Shown piece by piece: positions 17,681 through 25,596 of a stretch of DNA of 64,000 bases. Where the stretch lies: assembly GCF_008370045.1 (NCBI RefSeq), contig NZ_VOBN01000020.1, forward strand, positions 1 through 64,000, written 5' to 3'. Under the pieces are notes generated by a model. The model did not search any database. It saw only the letters and a program-made list of their open reading frames with translations, and had not been told where the DNA came from. The position numbers and the translations under genes were made by a program. This DNA comes from Pseudomonas sp. ANT_J12. GTDB lineage: Bacteria; Pseudomonadota; Gammaproteobacteria; Pseudomonadales; Pseudomonadaceae. Every line of letters begins with the position of its first letter. Within the stretch, counting starts at the first letter, position 1.

Positions 17681-17755
17681 ATGCGCTCATTACTTTTGTT
17701 TTTTCTCGGCGTGCCGATCCCGATCATTATCCTGATCGCCCTGTTCATGCACTGA
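17681..17755 (+). CDS. 24-residue hydrophobic membrane peptide
   Basis: ATG at 17681 has CAGGAGAA 6-7 nt upstream. The frame reads MRSLLLFFLGVPIPIIILIA, then LFMH and TGA at 17753-17755. It is one short transmembrane helix with a PIP turn near the middle. It sits 15 bp after the membrane protein gene and directly before a terminator hairpin, so it looks like the second gene of a two-gene transcript. I think similar tiny frames occur beside this membrane protein in other pseudomonads, but could not check. No function is known to me. Confidence 0.65.
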   Translation: MRSLLLFFLGVPIPIIILIALFMH

Positions 17756-17776
17756 TCCTCTGAGGCTCATGCCTCT

Positions 17777-17809
17777 GCCGCTTCTGCCTCTGGTAGAAGC
17801 GGCGTTTTG
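17777..17809 (+). terminator. Intrinsic terminator
   Basis: GCCGCTTCT pairs with AGAAGCGGC around a 9-nt loop, then GTTTTGCTTT. It ends the transcript of the membrane protein and the 24-residue peptide. Confidence 0.8.
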
Positions 17810-17839
17810 CTTTCTGGGGCAAGATGTAACAGGACTTAT

Positions 17840-18004
17840 ACCTGTAGGCGCGGGCTTTTGTGGCGAGGGGCTTGCCCCCGTTGGGGTGCGAAGCAGCCCT
17901 GAAACCTGCCATCGCGGTGGATCAGATGTACCGCATAGGACGGTTTTACGACTGCTACGCAGCCGAACGGGGGCAAGCCCCTCGCCACAAAAGCGCGCGC
18001 CCAC
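17840..18004. repeat. REP-like long inverted repeat (variant)
   Basis: TTGTGGCGAGGGGCTTGCCC on the left is mirrored by GGGCAAGCCCCTCGCCACAA on the right, with GCGCGGGC/GCGCGCGCCC flanks and inner CGCAGCC/GGGTGCG arms. It is a longer variant than family A. Confidence 0.8.
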
Positions 18005-18036
18005 ATTTATTGTTGTGTTGTATCAGGGAGAAGTAA

Positions 18037-18576
18037 GTGGACAAGAAGCAAATCAAACGGCAACTGCTGGCCATGCTCGACGCCGGGCGGTCGCGGACCG
18101 AGACGTTCAAGGCGTTCTCTGGCGGGGCGGTCAAGGATCGGGTGCTGGCTTACTGGATCGGCGCGCACCCGGATCCGGCGCTCAACCGCCAGCATCGGCG
18201 CAAGCTCACGATACTGATTGTGCTCACGGTGGCCCAGGCCGTGCTCGGCGCGGTGGTGGGATTCTTGCTGGGATCGACGATCGGGCCGAAGACCACAGTG
18301 TTTTTAACCTTGTTCGCCGGGCTCATCCCATTGTGGTTTGCCTATGGCTTCTACAAAAACCTGGCGCAGTTCTACACCGTCTACATCGTGCTTTCCCTCA
18401 GCCAGTCGTCGCGCTTGTTCAAAGACTTTGCCGAAGATCCGCTGACCACGCTGATCGGCGCCGGCATCACCCTGGGCATGGTGTATTTCGTGTTGTACCT
18501 GAAGATGAAGCTGTTCCCGGACCTGGCTTTTTTCGGGCCAAAAAAAATCAAGGGTCAGTACGTGTTTTCCAACTGA
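18037..18576 (+). CDS. Inner-membrane protein of unknown function
   Basis: The 179-residue protein starts at a GTG (18037) with GGGAGAAG upstream. The N-terminal 55 residues are charged and helical (QIKRQLLAMLDAGRSRTETF, RNR-type basic residues). Four hydrophobic segments follow at about 57-78, 85-103, 108-128 and 142-160, then a polar end with FFGPKKIKGQYVF. I do not recognise a family. It is bounded by the long REP upstream and the hcn regulatory region downstream, so it is probably a single gene. Confidence 0.7.
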   Translation: MDKKQIKRQLLAMLDAGRSRTETFKAFSGGAVKDRVLAYWIGAHPDPALNRQHRRKLTILIVLTVAQAVLGAVVGFLLGSTIGPKTTVFLTLFAGLIPLWFAYGFYKNLAQFYTVYIVLSLSQSSRLFKDFAEDPLTTLIGAGITLGMVYFVLYLKMKLFPDLAFFGPKKIKGQYVFSN

Positions 18577-18603
18577 CGCACGGCATGCAGTGGGGGGCTT
18601 TCA

Positions 18604-18617
18604 CTGGCGTGGATCAA
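18604..18617. promoter_or_regulatory. Possible ANR/FNR-type site upstream of hcnA
   Basis: CTGGC-GTGG-ATCAA keeps the spacing of the TTGAT-N4-ATCAA anaerobic box, with one perfect half (ATCAA) and a poor other half. hcn genes in other pseudomonads are ANR-dependent. It lies about 200 bp before the hcnA start, which is far. Confidence 0.35.
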
Positions 18618-18635
18618 TATTTCGAAGCGAAATAT
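18617..18635. promoter_or_regulatory. Perfect 8-bp inverted repeat upstream of hcnA
   Basis: ATATTTCG-AAG-CGAAATAT is a perfect palindrome with a 3-nt centre, directly after the ATCAA half-site. It could be an operator for an unidentified regulator. No T run follows, so it is not a typical terminator for the upstream gene. Confidence 0.4.
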
Positions 18636-18795
18636 CGCTTACCGTAAAAGATCCAGGCCCTCGCTGCGGCATCGACTACAGTGCTTTGGTGCGCAGCTTA
18701 TGCGCTGTCGGCGTACCCATGCAGACCTCCTCATTGTGTGTGTATCAGTTGGCCGGCAAGGTGTAGTGCAGCATGGAGCTGTCGAACCCTGAAAC

Positions 18796-18808
18796 TTTCA
18801 CGGAAGAA
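18796..18808 (+). promoter_or_regulatory. RsmA/CsrA-type site overlapping the hcnA ribosome-binding site
   Basis: TTTCACGGAAGAA contains the A(N)GGA core of RsmA sites and is the only ribosome-site candidate before the hcnA ATG at 18816. Repression of hcnA translation by RsmA/RsmE and relief by GacA-controlled small RNAs is known in P. fluorescens, so this leader probably behaves the same. Confidence 0.6.
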
Positions 18809-18815
18809 CATCGCA

Positions 18816-19130
18816 ATGCAACGCTTAGACAGAACCTTCGATATCCAGCCGCTGGTCCGGGCGGACATGACTTTGCACATCAACGGCCAAGCGGTCAGCG
18901 CCGCCATCGGCGAAACCGTCCTCACGGTCATTCAATCCCTTGGCCTGCGCCAGGTGGCTCGCAACGATCACGATCAAATCAGTGGGGCCTATTGCGGCAT
19001 GGGCGTGTGCCAATGCTGCCTGGTAAAAATCAACGGCCGGCACAAGCGCCGCGCCTGCCAGACCGTCGTACGTGACGGCATGACCGTCGAAACCCAGGTC
19101 AATCGCATCGCCGAGCAGGAGGTTTTATGA
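18816..19130 (+). CDS. hcnA: Hydrogen cyanide synthase subunit HcnA
   Basis: A 104-residue ferredoxin-like [2Fe-2S] protein, the usual HcnA length. Cluster cysteines are in YCGMGVCQCC (about 59-68) and RRACQ (about 82). With HcnB and HcnC it forms the membrane-associated complex that oxidises glycine to HCN and CO2, passing electrons to the respiratory chain. The start at 18816 gives MQRLDRTFDIQPLVRADMTL, in line with known HcnA proteins. The stop overlaps the hcnB ATG by 4 bp. Similar small subunits occur in opine/hydroxyproline oxidases, but the overall set fits Hcn better. Confidence 0.88.
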   Translation: MQRLDRTFDIQPLVRADMTLHINGQAVSAAIGETVLTVIQSLGLRQVARNDHDQISGAYCGMGVCQCCLVKINGRHKRRACQTVVRDGMTVETQVNRIAEQEVL

Positions 19131-20536
19131 ACCTGCATCCGGTGATCGTCGGCGGCGGGCCGGCGGGCATGGCCGCGGCCATTGAACTGGCCCGGCATGG
19201 CGTGCGCAGCATTTTGCTTGAAGAAGCTTCGCGGCTCGGCGGCGTGGTCTATCGCGGACCGCTACGCGATGGCGTGCAGCTCGATTACCTGGGGCCGCGC
19301 TATTCCGAAGTCCTGGGCAAATTGCATGGCGAATTCCAGGCGCACGCGGGCCTGATCGATGTGCGGCTCAATCATCGGGTGGTCGGTGCCGAAGGCACGC
19401 GTGCGCTGGTGGTGCTGGATGCCGACGAGCACTTGCACGAAATCGAGTACCCGCAATTGTTGCTGGCGGCCGGTTGCCATGAGCGCAGCGTACCGTTTCC
19501 CGGCTGGACCTTGCCTGGCGTGATCCTGCTGGGCGGCCTGCAACTGCAAATCAAGAGTGGCGTGGTCAAGCCCCAAGGGCCAGTGGTGATTACCGGCACC
19601 GGTCCATTGCTGCCGCTGGTGGCGTGTCAGTTGCACGCGTCCGGGGTCACCGTCGCCGGGGTCTACGAGGCGTGCGCGTTCGGCAAGATCGCCCGGGAGA
19701 GCCTGGCGCTGCTGAACAAACCGCAGCTGTTCCTCGATGGCTTGAGCATGCTGGCGTTCCTCAAACTGCACGGCATCCCGATGTATTACGGCTGGGGCGT
19801 GGTCGAGGCCCAGGGAGACGCCGAATTGAAATCGGTCACCGTGGCGCCGTATTCCAGCACGTGGGTGCCGGACCTGAGCCGTGCCGAACAGATTGCCGCA
19901 CAGACCCTGGCCGTCGGCTACGGCTTTATTCCGCGCACCCAACTCAGTCAGCAAATGGGCCTGAACCACGGCTTCAGCGATGACGGCTACCTGCGAGCCA
20001 GCGCCAATAGCTGGCAGCAAAGCAATGAGCCGCACGTGCACCTGGCCGGGGACATGGGCGGGATTCGCGGCGGCGAAGCGGCGATGCTGGCCGGGCGGAT
20101 CGCAGCGCTGTCGATCCTGCAGCAACGGGGCGTGCTGGACACCGAACTGGCACTGGTCAGGCGCGATCGCTGCCTGTCGAAACTCAAGTCGATCGTGCGT
20201 TTTCGCGCCGCGGTTGACCGCTACACCGAACGTGGCGCCGGGCAGACCGCATTGCCCGCCAGCGACACGGTGATCTGCCGTTGCGAACACGCCACCCGCG
20301 CCGACATCGACCGGGCGCTTGCGCAGGGTGTGCAAGACATGGCCAGCCTGAAAATGCGCACCCGCGTCAGCATGGGCGACTGCCAGGGCCGGATGTGCGT
20401 CGGCTATTGCAGCGACCGCCTGCGCGAAGCCACCGGGCGTCAGGACGTGGGCTGGTTGCGCCCGCGCTTCCCCATCGATCCGATTCCGTTTTCAGCCTTT
20501 CACAACGCCGCCACGGAGGGCGCCAACCATGAGTAA
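19127..20536 (+). CDS. hcnB: Hydrogen cyanide synthase subunit HcnB
   Basis: The 469-residue flavoprotein has an N-terminal FAD motif VIVGGGPAGMAAAIELARHG (about 4-24) and a second dinucleotide site (VVITGTGPLLPLVACQL, about 148-164). A C-terminal BFD-like cluster motif starts CRCEHATRADIDRAL and continues to GDCQGRMCVGYC. It oxidises glycine-derived intermediates together with HcnC. It overlaps hcnA (ATGA) and, by 8 bp, hcnC. The length is close to the 464 or so I recall for P. protegens HcnB. Confidence 0.88.
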   Translation: MNLHPVIVGGGPAGMAAAIELARHGVRSILLEEASRLGGVVYRGPLRDGVQLDYLGPRYSEVLGKLHGEFQAHAGLIDVRLNHRVVGAEGTRALVVLDADEHLHEIEYPQLLLAAGCHERSVPFPGWTLPGVILLGGLQLQIKSGVVKPQGPVVITGTGPLLPLVACQLHASGVTVAGVYEACAFGKIARESLALLNKPQLFLDGLSMLAFLKLHGIPMYYGWGVVEAQGDAELKSVTVAPYSSTWVPDLSRAEQIAAQTLAVGYGFIPRTQLSQQMGLNHGFSDDGYLRASANSWQQSNEPHVHLAGDMGGIRGGEAAMLAGRIAALSILQQRGVLDTELALVRRDRCLSKLKSIVRFRAAVDRYTERGAGQTALPASDTVICRCEHATRADIDRALAQGVQDMASLKMRTRVSMGDCQGRMCVGYCSDRLREATGRQDVGWLRPRFPIDPIPFSAFHNAATEGANHE

Positions 20537-21788
20537 GTTCTATGACGTGGTCATCGCCGGCGGCGGTGTGATCGGGGCGTCCTGCGCCTATCAACTGTCC
20601 AAGCGCAAAAACCTCAAGGTCGCGCTGATCGACGCCAAGCGCCCGGGCAACGCGACCCGGGCCTCGGCTGGCGGTTTGTGGGCCATCGGCGAGTCGGTAG
20701 GGCTGGGTTGCGGGGTGATCTTCTTTCGCATGATGTCGGCCAACCGCAAGCGTGAAACCCAGGGCTCGGCGGTGGTGGTCGACTCCAGCACGCCGCACAT
20801 CCTGCCGGATTCGTTCTTCGATTTCGCCTTGCAGTCCAACGCCCTGTACCCGGCGCTGCACAAGGAATTGCAGGACAACCACGGGATGGATTTCAAGTTC
20901 GAGAAAACCGGGCTGAAGTTCGTGATCTACGACGATGAAGACCGGCTCTACGCCGAGCACATCGTTGCCTGCATTCCGCACCTGGCGGACCAGATCCGTT
21001 GGCTCGATCAGGCCGCGTTGCGCGAAGCCGAACCGAGTGTCAGCCACGAGGCGAGGGGAGCGCTGGAGTTCCTGTGCGATCACCAGGTCAGCCCGTTCCG
21101 CCTGGCCGACGCCTACACCGAAGGCGCGCGGCAGAACGGCGTGGACATGTACTTCAACACCAACGTCACCGGGGTGCTGCACCATGGTTCGCGGGTGACC
21201 GGGGTACAAACCGCCGAGGCCGGGGTGTTTCATTGCGACACCCTGATCAATGCGGCCGGTGCCTGGGCGGCGGACTTGAGCGAACAGGCCACCGGTATTC
21301 GCATTCCGGTGAACCCGGTGAAAGGCCAGATCCTGCTGACCGAGCGCATGCCGAAGATCCTGCGCGGTTGCCTGACCACCAGCGATTGCTACGTAGCGCA
21401 GAAGGACAACGGCGAGATCCTGATCGGCAGCACCACCGAGGACAAAGGCTTCGACGTCACCACCACCTACCCGGAAATCGCCGGTTTGGTGCAAGGCGCG
21501 GTGCGCTGCATTCCGGCACTGGCCGACGTCAACCTCAAGCGCACCTGGGCCGGTTTGCGTCCGGGCTCGCCGGATGAGTTGCCGATTCTGGGGCCGATGC
21601 AGGGTGTGGAAGGCTATCTCAATGCCTGCGGGCATTTCCGCACGGGGATTCTGACGTCGGCGATTACCGGGGTGTTGCTGGATAGGCTGGTGAACAATGA
21701 GCCGTTGCCGCTGGACATCACGCCGTTTTTGGCGGATCGGTTCGAGGTGAAGGCCGGGGTTGAAGTGAAAGAACGGGAACTGGCCTGA
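20529..21788 (+). CDS. hcnC: Hydrogen cyanide synthase subunit HcnC
   Basis: A 419-residue D-amino-acid/glycine oxidase-type flavoprotein. It starts MSKFYDVVIAGGGVIGASCA (Rossmann FAD site) and includes RASAGGLWAIGESVGLGCGV, INAAGAWA (about 245) and the C-terminal AGLRPGSPDELPILGP and CGHFRTGILTS. It is the catalytic amine oxidase of HCN synthase. It overlaps hcnB by 8 bp, so hcnABC is one translationally coupled operon. A family B repeat follows 11 bp after the stop. Confidence 0.88.
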   Translation: MSKFYDVVIAGGGVIGASCAYQLSKRKNLKVALIDAKRPGNATRASAGGLWAIGESVGLGCGVIFFRMMSANRKRETQGSAVVVDSSTPHILPDSFFDFALQSNALYPALHKELQDNHGMDFKFEKTGLKFVIYDDEDRLYAEHIVACIPHLADQIRWLDQAALREAEPSVSHEARGALEFLCDHQVSPFRLADAYTEGARQNGVDMYFNTNVTGVLHHGSRVTGVQTAEAGVFHCDTLINAAGAWAADLSEQATGIRIPVNPVKGQILLTERMPKILRGCLTTSDCYVAQKDNGEILIGSTTEDKGFDVTTTYPEIAGLVQGAVRCIPALADVNLKRTWAGLRPGSPDELPILGPMQGVEGYLNACGHFRTGILTSAITGVLLDRLVNNEPLPLDITPFLADRFEVKAGVEVKERELA

Positions 21789-21799
21789 CGCCTGGCGAT

Positions 21800-21912
21800 G
21801 AGCGTTCCCACGCTCTGCGTGGGAATGCAGCCCGGGACGCTCCGCGTCCCTTTCGAGAGCTGGAACGCGGAGCGTTCCTTGAGGCATTCCCACGTGGAGC
21901 GTGGGAACGATC
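21800..21912. repeat. Palindromic repeat family B
   Basis: CGTTCCCACGCTCTGCGTGG at the left and CACGTGGAGCGTGGGAACGA at the right, with the usual inner arms. It separates the convergent 3' ends of hcnC and the antiporter gene. Confidence 0.9.
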
Positions 21913-21929
21913 AGGCGATCAGGTCAGGA

Positions 21930-23741
21930 TCAAGCCTTACCCGATTCCTGTTCTTCCAACTGATCCGCTTCAAACAACTTGGCCAATTCGGCCCGCGCTT
22001 CCTGCGCGCTCTGCAAGACCTTTGCCGCATCGTCGTAAATCGCATGCTGCGCTTCCAGCACTTGTTCATCGTGATGCTTGAAGCGTTTGATCCGCGCATC
22101 GGCCTGGGCCTGGGTCAACCCGAGGCCCACCAGCGTACGCCGGCTCATTTCCAGGCTGGAATAGTAGGTTTCCCGAATCGCTTCGGCGCCAAGGTCGACC
22201 AAGCGGTGCACGTGTTGACGGTTACGCGCCCGAGCGATGATTTTCATGTGCGGGTAGAGCTTGTGCACCAGCTCGGCGGTCTTGATGTTGGTGTCCGGGT
22301 CGTCGGTGGCGATCACGAAGTATTCCGCCTGCTCGACCTTGGCCGCACTGAGGATTTCCGGGCGCATCGGGTCGCCGTAGAACACCGGCACGCCGCCAAA
22401 GCTGCGGGACAGTTCGATGGTTTCCACCGACGTGTCCAACGCCACGAACTTGATGTTCTGCGCCCGCAGGATCCGCGCAACGATCTGGCCCATGCGGCCC
22501 ATGCCGGCAATCACCACGCGTGGGGCGTCGGTGTCGATTTCGCGGAATTTCTCCGGCACCACCACCGGCTGCACTTTTGGCGAATACAGCCGCGCGCACA
22601 GCAGCAGCAACAGCGGCGTTACCGCCATGGACAAGGTAATCGTCAGCACCAGCAAGTCGTACAGGCGCGGCTCGAACAAGCCCTGGTCGCGACCGATCTT
22701 GAACACCACGAACGCAAATTCACCACCGGCCGCCAGCACGATGCCGAGGCGAATCGCACTGACCTTGCCCAAGCCACCGGCCAGGCGTCCGACGACAAAC
22801 AGCAGCGGGAGCTTGATCGCGATCAGCAGCAGGGTCAGCCCCAACACGGCGACCGGCGCGCTCAGCAGCAGGCTCAGGTTGGCGCCCATGCCGACGCTGA
22901 TGAAGAACAATCCCAGCAACAAACCCTTGAACGGTTCGATCTGCGCTTCCAGTTCATGGCGGTATTCAGAGTCCGCGAGCAGCAACCCGGCAAGGAACGC
23001 GCCCAACGCCATCGACACGCCGACCAGGTCCATCAGCCATGCGGTGCCGATCACCACCAGCAATGCGGTGGCGGTGGAGACTTCCGGCAGGCCGGTCTTG
23101 GCCACCACCCGGAACACCGGCCGCAGCAGGTAACGCCCGCCGATCACCACCACCGCAATACTGCCCAGCACCCGCAAACCGTGATTCAAGTCTTCGGCGG
23201 CACTGCTGGTGTGATCACCGCCGGCCAGCAGCGGCACCATGGCGATCAACGGGATCGCAGCGATGTCCTGAAACAACAGAATCGCGAACGCCAGCCGCCC
23301 GTGGGGGCTGGTCAGTTCCTTGCGCTCGGCCAGGCTTTGCAAACCGAATGCCGTGGACGACAGTGCCAGACCCAGGCCCAGCACAATCGAGCTATTCAGA
23401 CTCTGGCCGAATACAAACAACGCCAGCACGCCAATCACCGACCCTGTAAGCAACACCTGCGCCAGCCCGACGCCGAACACCGATTTACGCATCACCCACA
23501 ATCGTCGCGGTGACAGCTCCAGGCCGATGATAAACAGCAGCAACACCACCCCCAGTTCCGAGATGTGGCTGACGCTTTGCGGATTGCCGATCAAGCCCAG
23601 CACCGACGGCCCGATGATCACCCCGGCAAACAGATAACCCAGCACCGCGCCCAATTGCAGACGCTTGGCCAAAGGCACGGTGAGCACCGCCGCGAACAGA
23701 AACACGACAGCGGCTTGCAACAAGTTGCCTTCATGGGGCAT
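21930..23741 (-). CDS. CPA2 family monovalent cation:proton antiporter (KefB/KefC-like)
   Basis: The 603-residue protein has about 12-13 membrane helices in residues 1-385, with the family stretch LLLFIIGLELSPRRLW (about 60-75) and LLFQDIAAIPLIA. A cytosolic RCK/TrkA-N domain follows (about 405-520: VVIAGMGRMGQIVARILRAQ, then VFYGDPMRPEIL). A short C-terminal helical tail ends it. Kef proteins release K+ in exchange for protons and are gated through the RCK domain. I chose the ATG at 23741 (GGAG 8 nt upstream) instead of an in-frame one at 23780. It is divergent from the LysR gene at 23901. No KefF/KefG partner is adjacent. Confidence 0.9.
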   Translation of the reverse strand: MPHEGNLLQAAVVFLFAAVLTVPLAKRLQLGAVLGYLFAGVIIGPSVLGLIGNPQSVSHISELGVVLLLFIIGLELSPRRLWVMRKSVFGVGLAQVLLTGSVIGVLALFVFGQSLNSSIVLGLGLALSSTAFGLQSLAERKELTSPHGRLAFAILLFQDIAAIPLIAMVPLLAGGDHTSSAAEDLNHGLRVLGSIAVVVIGGRYLLRPVFRVVAKTGLPEVSTATALLVVIGTAWLMDLVGVSMALGAFLAGLLLADSEYRHELEAQIEPFKGLLLGLFFISVGMGANLSLLLSAPVAVLGLTLLLIAIKLPLLFVVGRLAGGLGKVSAIRLGIVLAAGGEFAFVVFKIGRDQGLFEPRLYDLLVLTITLSMAVTPLLLLLCARLYSPKVQPVVVPEKFREIDTDAPRVVIAGMGRMGQIVARILRAQNIKFVALDTSVETIELSRSFGGVPVFYGDPMRPEILSAAKVEQAEYFVIATDDPDTNIKTAELVHKLYPHMKIIARARNRQHVHRLVDLGAEAIRETYYSSLEMSRRTLVGLGLTQAQADARIKRFKHHDEQVLEAQHAIYDDAAKVLQSAQEARAELAKLFEADQLEEQESGKA

Positions 23742-23900
23742 GGCAAAACTCCAAAGACTCGGTACGGCATGGGGGGCCAAGGATAAAGGCTGTAACCGGA
23801 TGCGTCAGCAAAGCTTAGCGGTACAGTTGTTACAATTCGCATCAATTGGTTACATTCATAGGATAAGCTGATCAATCTGCCCGTCCTGCGAGTGCGCAAC

Positions 23901-24809
23901 ATGGCCATCAATTTCGACCTCAACGACCTGCAAGCCTTTCGCGCCGTGGTCGAACAGGGCAGTTTTCGCAAGGCCGCCGACACCGTGCGCATTTCCCAGC
24001 CTGCCCTGAGCCGGCGCATCGAAAAACTCGAAGATGCCCTCGGTGTGAAGCTGTTCGAGCGCACCACGCGCAAGGTCAGCCTGACCCAGGCCGGGCGCGG
24101 CTTCATTCCCAGCGTCGAGCGTTTGCTGGACGACCTGGACGTGGCGCTGCTCGGCATCAGCGAAGTCTCCTCGACCCGGCTTGGCCACGTCACCGTTGCG
24201 TGTGTGCCGTCGGCGGCGTACTACTTCATGCCGCGGGTGATTGCCCACTACCACCGGCAATTTCCACGGATCAAGGTCAAGGTCCTCGATTCCAGCGCCC
24301 ACGATGTACTCAGCGCAGTGGTCAACGGCGAGGCGGATTTCGGTTTGAGTTTCATGGGCACGCTGGAGGCCGAGGTCGATTTCGAACCCTTGGTGCAAGA
24401 AGGTTATGTGGTGGCCTGTCGCCGCGATCATCCGTTGGCCGGGCGCAGCAGCGTGACGTGGGACGAGTTTTACCGGCAGGACTACATCTCGCTCGACAAG
24501 ACCTCGGGCAACCGTTTTTTGCTGGATCAGGCGCTGGCCGGCGTGGTGCCGCAGCGGCCGAGCATCTGTGAAACCCGTCACGTCACGACGATGATCGGGC
24601 TGGTGGAGGCGGGATTGGGCGTGGCGGCGGTGCCGATGATGGCGATGCCGGCGCAGGACCACCCGATTCTGACGCGGGTGCCGCTGACCGATCCGCAGGT
24701 GATGCGCAGTGTCGGGCTGATCAAACGCCGGGGTCGCACCTTGACCCCGGCAGCCCTGGAACTGGAACGGCTGGTGGTGGAAATGAAAATCCAGCCGATC
24801 AGCGGGTGA
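23901..24809 (+). CDS. LysR family transcriptional regulator
   Basis: A 302-residue LysR protein with HTH FDLNDLQAFRAVVEQGSFRK and AADTVRISQPALSRRIEKLE, then an effector domain (about 92-295). The ATG at 23901 is preferred to the GTG at 23892 by family alignment. Its 3' end overlaps the end of the convergent ModA-like gene by 11 bp. The likely targets are that gene and the MFS transporter next to it, although the regulator is not divergent from them; the antiporter is the divergent neighbour. Confidence 0.9.
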   Translation: MAINFDLNDLQAFRAVVEQGSFRKAADTVRISQPALSRRIEKLEDALGVKLFERTTRKVSLTQAGRGFIPSVERLLDDLDVALLGISEVSSTRLGHVTVACVPSAAYYFMPRVIAHYHRQFPRIKVKVLDSSAHDVLSAVVNGEADFGLSFMGTLEAEVDFEPLVQEGYVVACRRDHPLAGRSSVTWDEFYRQDYISLDKTSGNRFLLDQALAGVVPQRPSICETRHVTTMIGLVEAGLGVAAVPMMAMPAQDHPILTRVPLTDPQVMRSVGLIKRRGRTLTPAALELERLVVEMKIQPISG

Positions 24810-25569
24810 CCGAATCCAGGCCGGTGGCTTGCACCTGCGGCTGCACGGCCGGGGAGGCCAGGTAATCGAGCAATGCCTTGGCTTGCGCGGGGTGTTGCGC
24901 GCCCACCGGAATGCCGGCGGCAAAACGCGTCACCGATTGCACCGACTCGGGAATCTTCGCCACAAAACTCACCCCCGGCACCGGCAACAGTTCGCTGACC
25001 TGCTGGAAGCCCAGTTGGTAGTCGCCAGTGGCAACGACCGAGCCCACCGGGATTTTCGGAATCATCTTCGACTTCGGCTTGAGCTGGTCTTCGATGCCGA
25101 GTTTTTTGAACAACTGCTCCTCGATGTACACACCGCTGGCGCTGTCGGAGTAGGCCACCGATCGGGCATCGAGCAGGGTCTTTTTCAAACCTTCCACAGA
25201 GCTGATATCAGGTTTCGCCGCGCCTTCGCGCACCACCAGGCCGATCCGCGAGTCCGCCAGTTCCACCCGTGACGCGGGGTCGACTTTGCCTTGTTTGATC
25301 AACTCGTCCAGTGCGTAGCCGACCATGATCACCACGTCGGCGTGTTCACCGCGCGCCAGGCGATTGGGGATCGCTTCCGGCGCCTTGCCCATCGAGGGGC
25401 CGAGGGCGGTGTCGAGGGTATTGCCGGTGGACTTGGCGAATTGCGGACCGAGGATTTTGTAAGCCGCGGTAAAGCCGCCGGAGGTCATCACGTGTAGCTC
25501 TTCGGCCTGGGCAATGGTGCTCAGACCCGCGATGAGCAGCAGGGCGGCGTAGTTGAACAGCGTTTTCAT
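24799..25569 (-). CDS. Periplasmic substrate-binding protein (ModA-like fold)
   Basis: The 256-residue protein has a signal peptide (MKTLFNYAALLLIAGLSTIA then QAEE). The mature part reads HVMTSGGFTAAYKILGPQFA, IPNRLARGEHADVVIMVGYA and SDSASGVYIEEQLFKKLGI, a ModA-like fold. No ABC permease or ATPase is adjacent; the upstream gene is an MFS symporter of the organic-acid type. That pairing suggests an organic anion ligand such as a di- or tricarboxylate rather than molybdate. The ligand is an inference. Confidence 0.8.
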   Translation of the reverse strand: MKTLFNYAALLLIAGLSTIAQAEELHVMTSGGFTAAYKILGPQFAKSTGNTLDTALGPSMGKAPEAIPNRLARGEHADVVIMVGYALDELIKQGKVDPASRVELADSRIGLVVREGAAKPDISSVEGLKKTLLDARSVAYSDSASGVYIEEQLFKKLGIEDQLKPKSKMIPKIPVGSVVATGDYQLGFQQVSELLPVPGVSFVAKIPESVQSVTRFAAGIPVGAQHPAQAKALLDYLASPAVQPQVQATGLDSVTR

Positions 25570-25596
25570 CGAATAGTTCTCGCAGTCAAAGGTGGG

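Noticed and set aside
20367..21893. 508-codon open frame antisense to hcnC
   Set aside because: It begins in a family B repeat and has no domain; hcnBC on the other strand are clear.
21798..23513. 571-codon open frame antisense to the antiporter
   Set aside because: Gln/His-rich composition typical of antisense frames; it starts inside a family B repeat.
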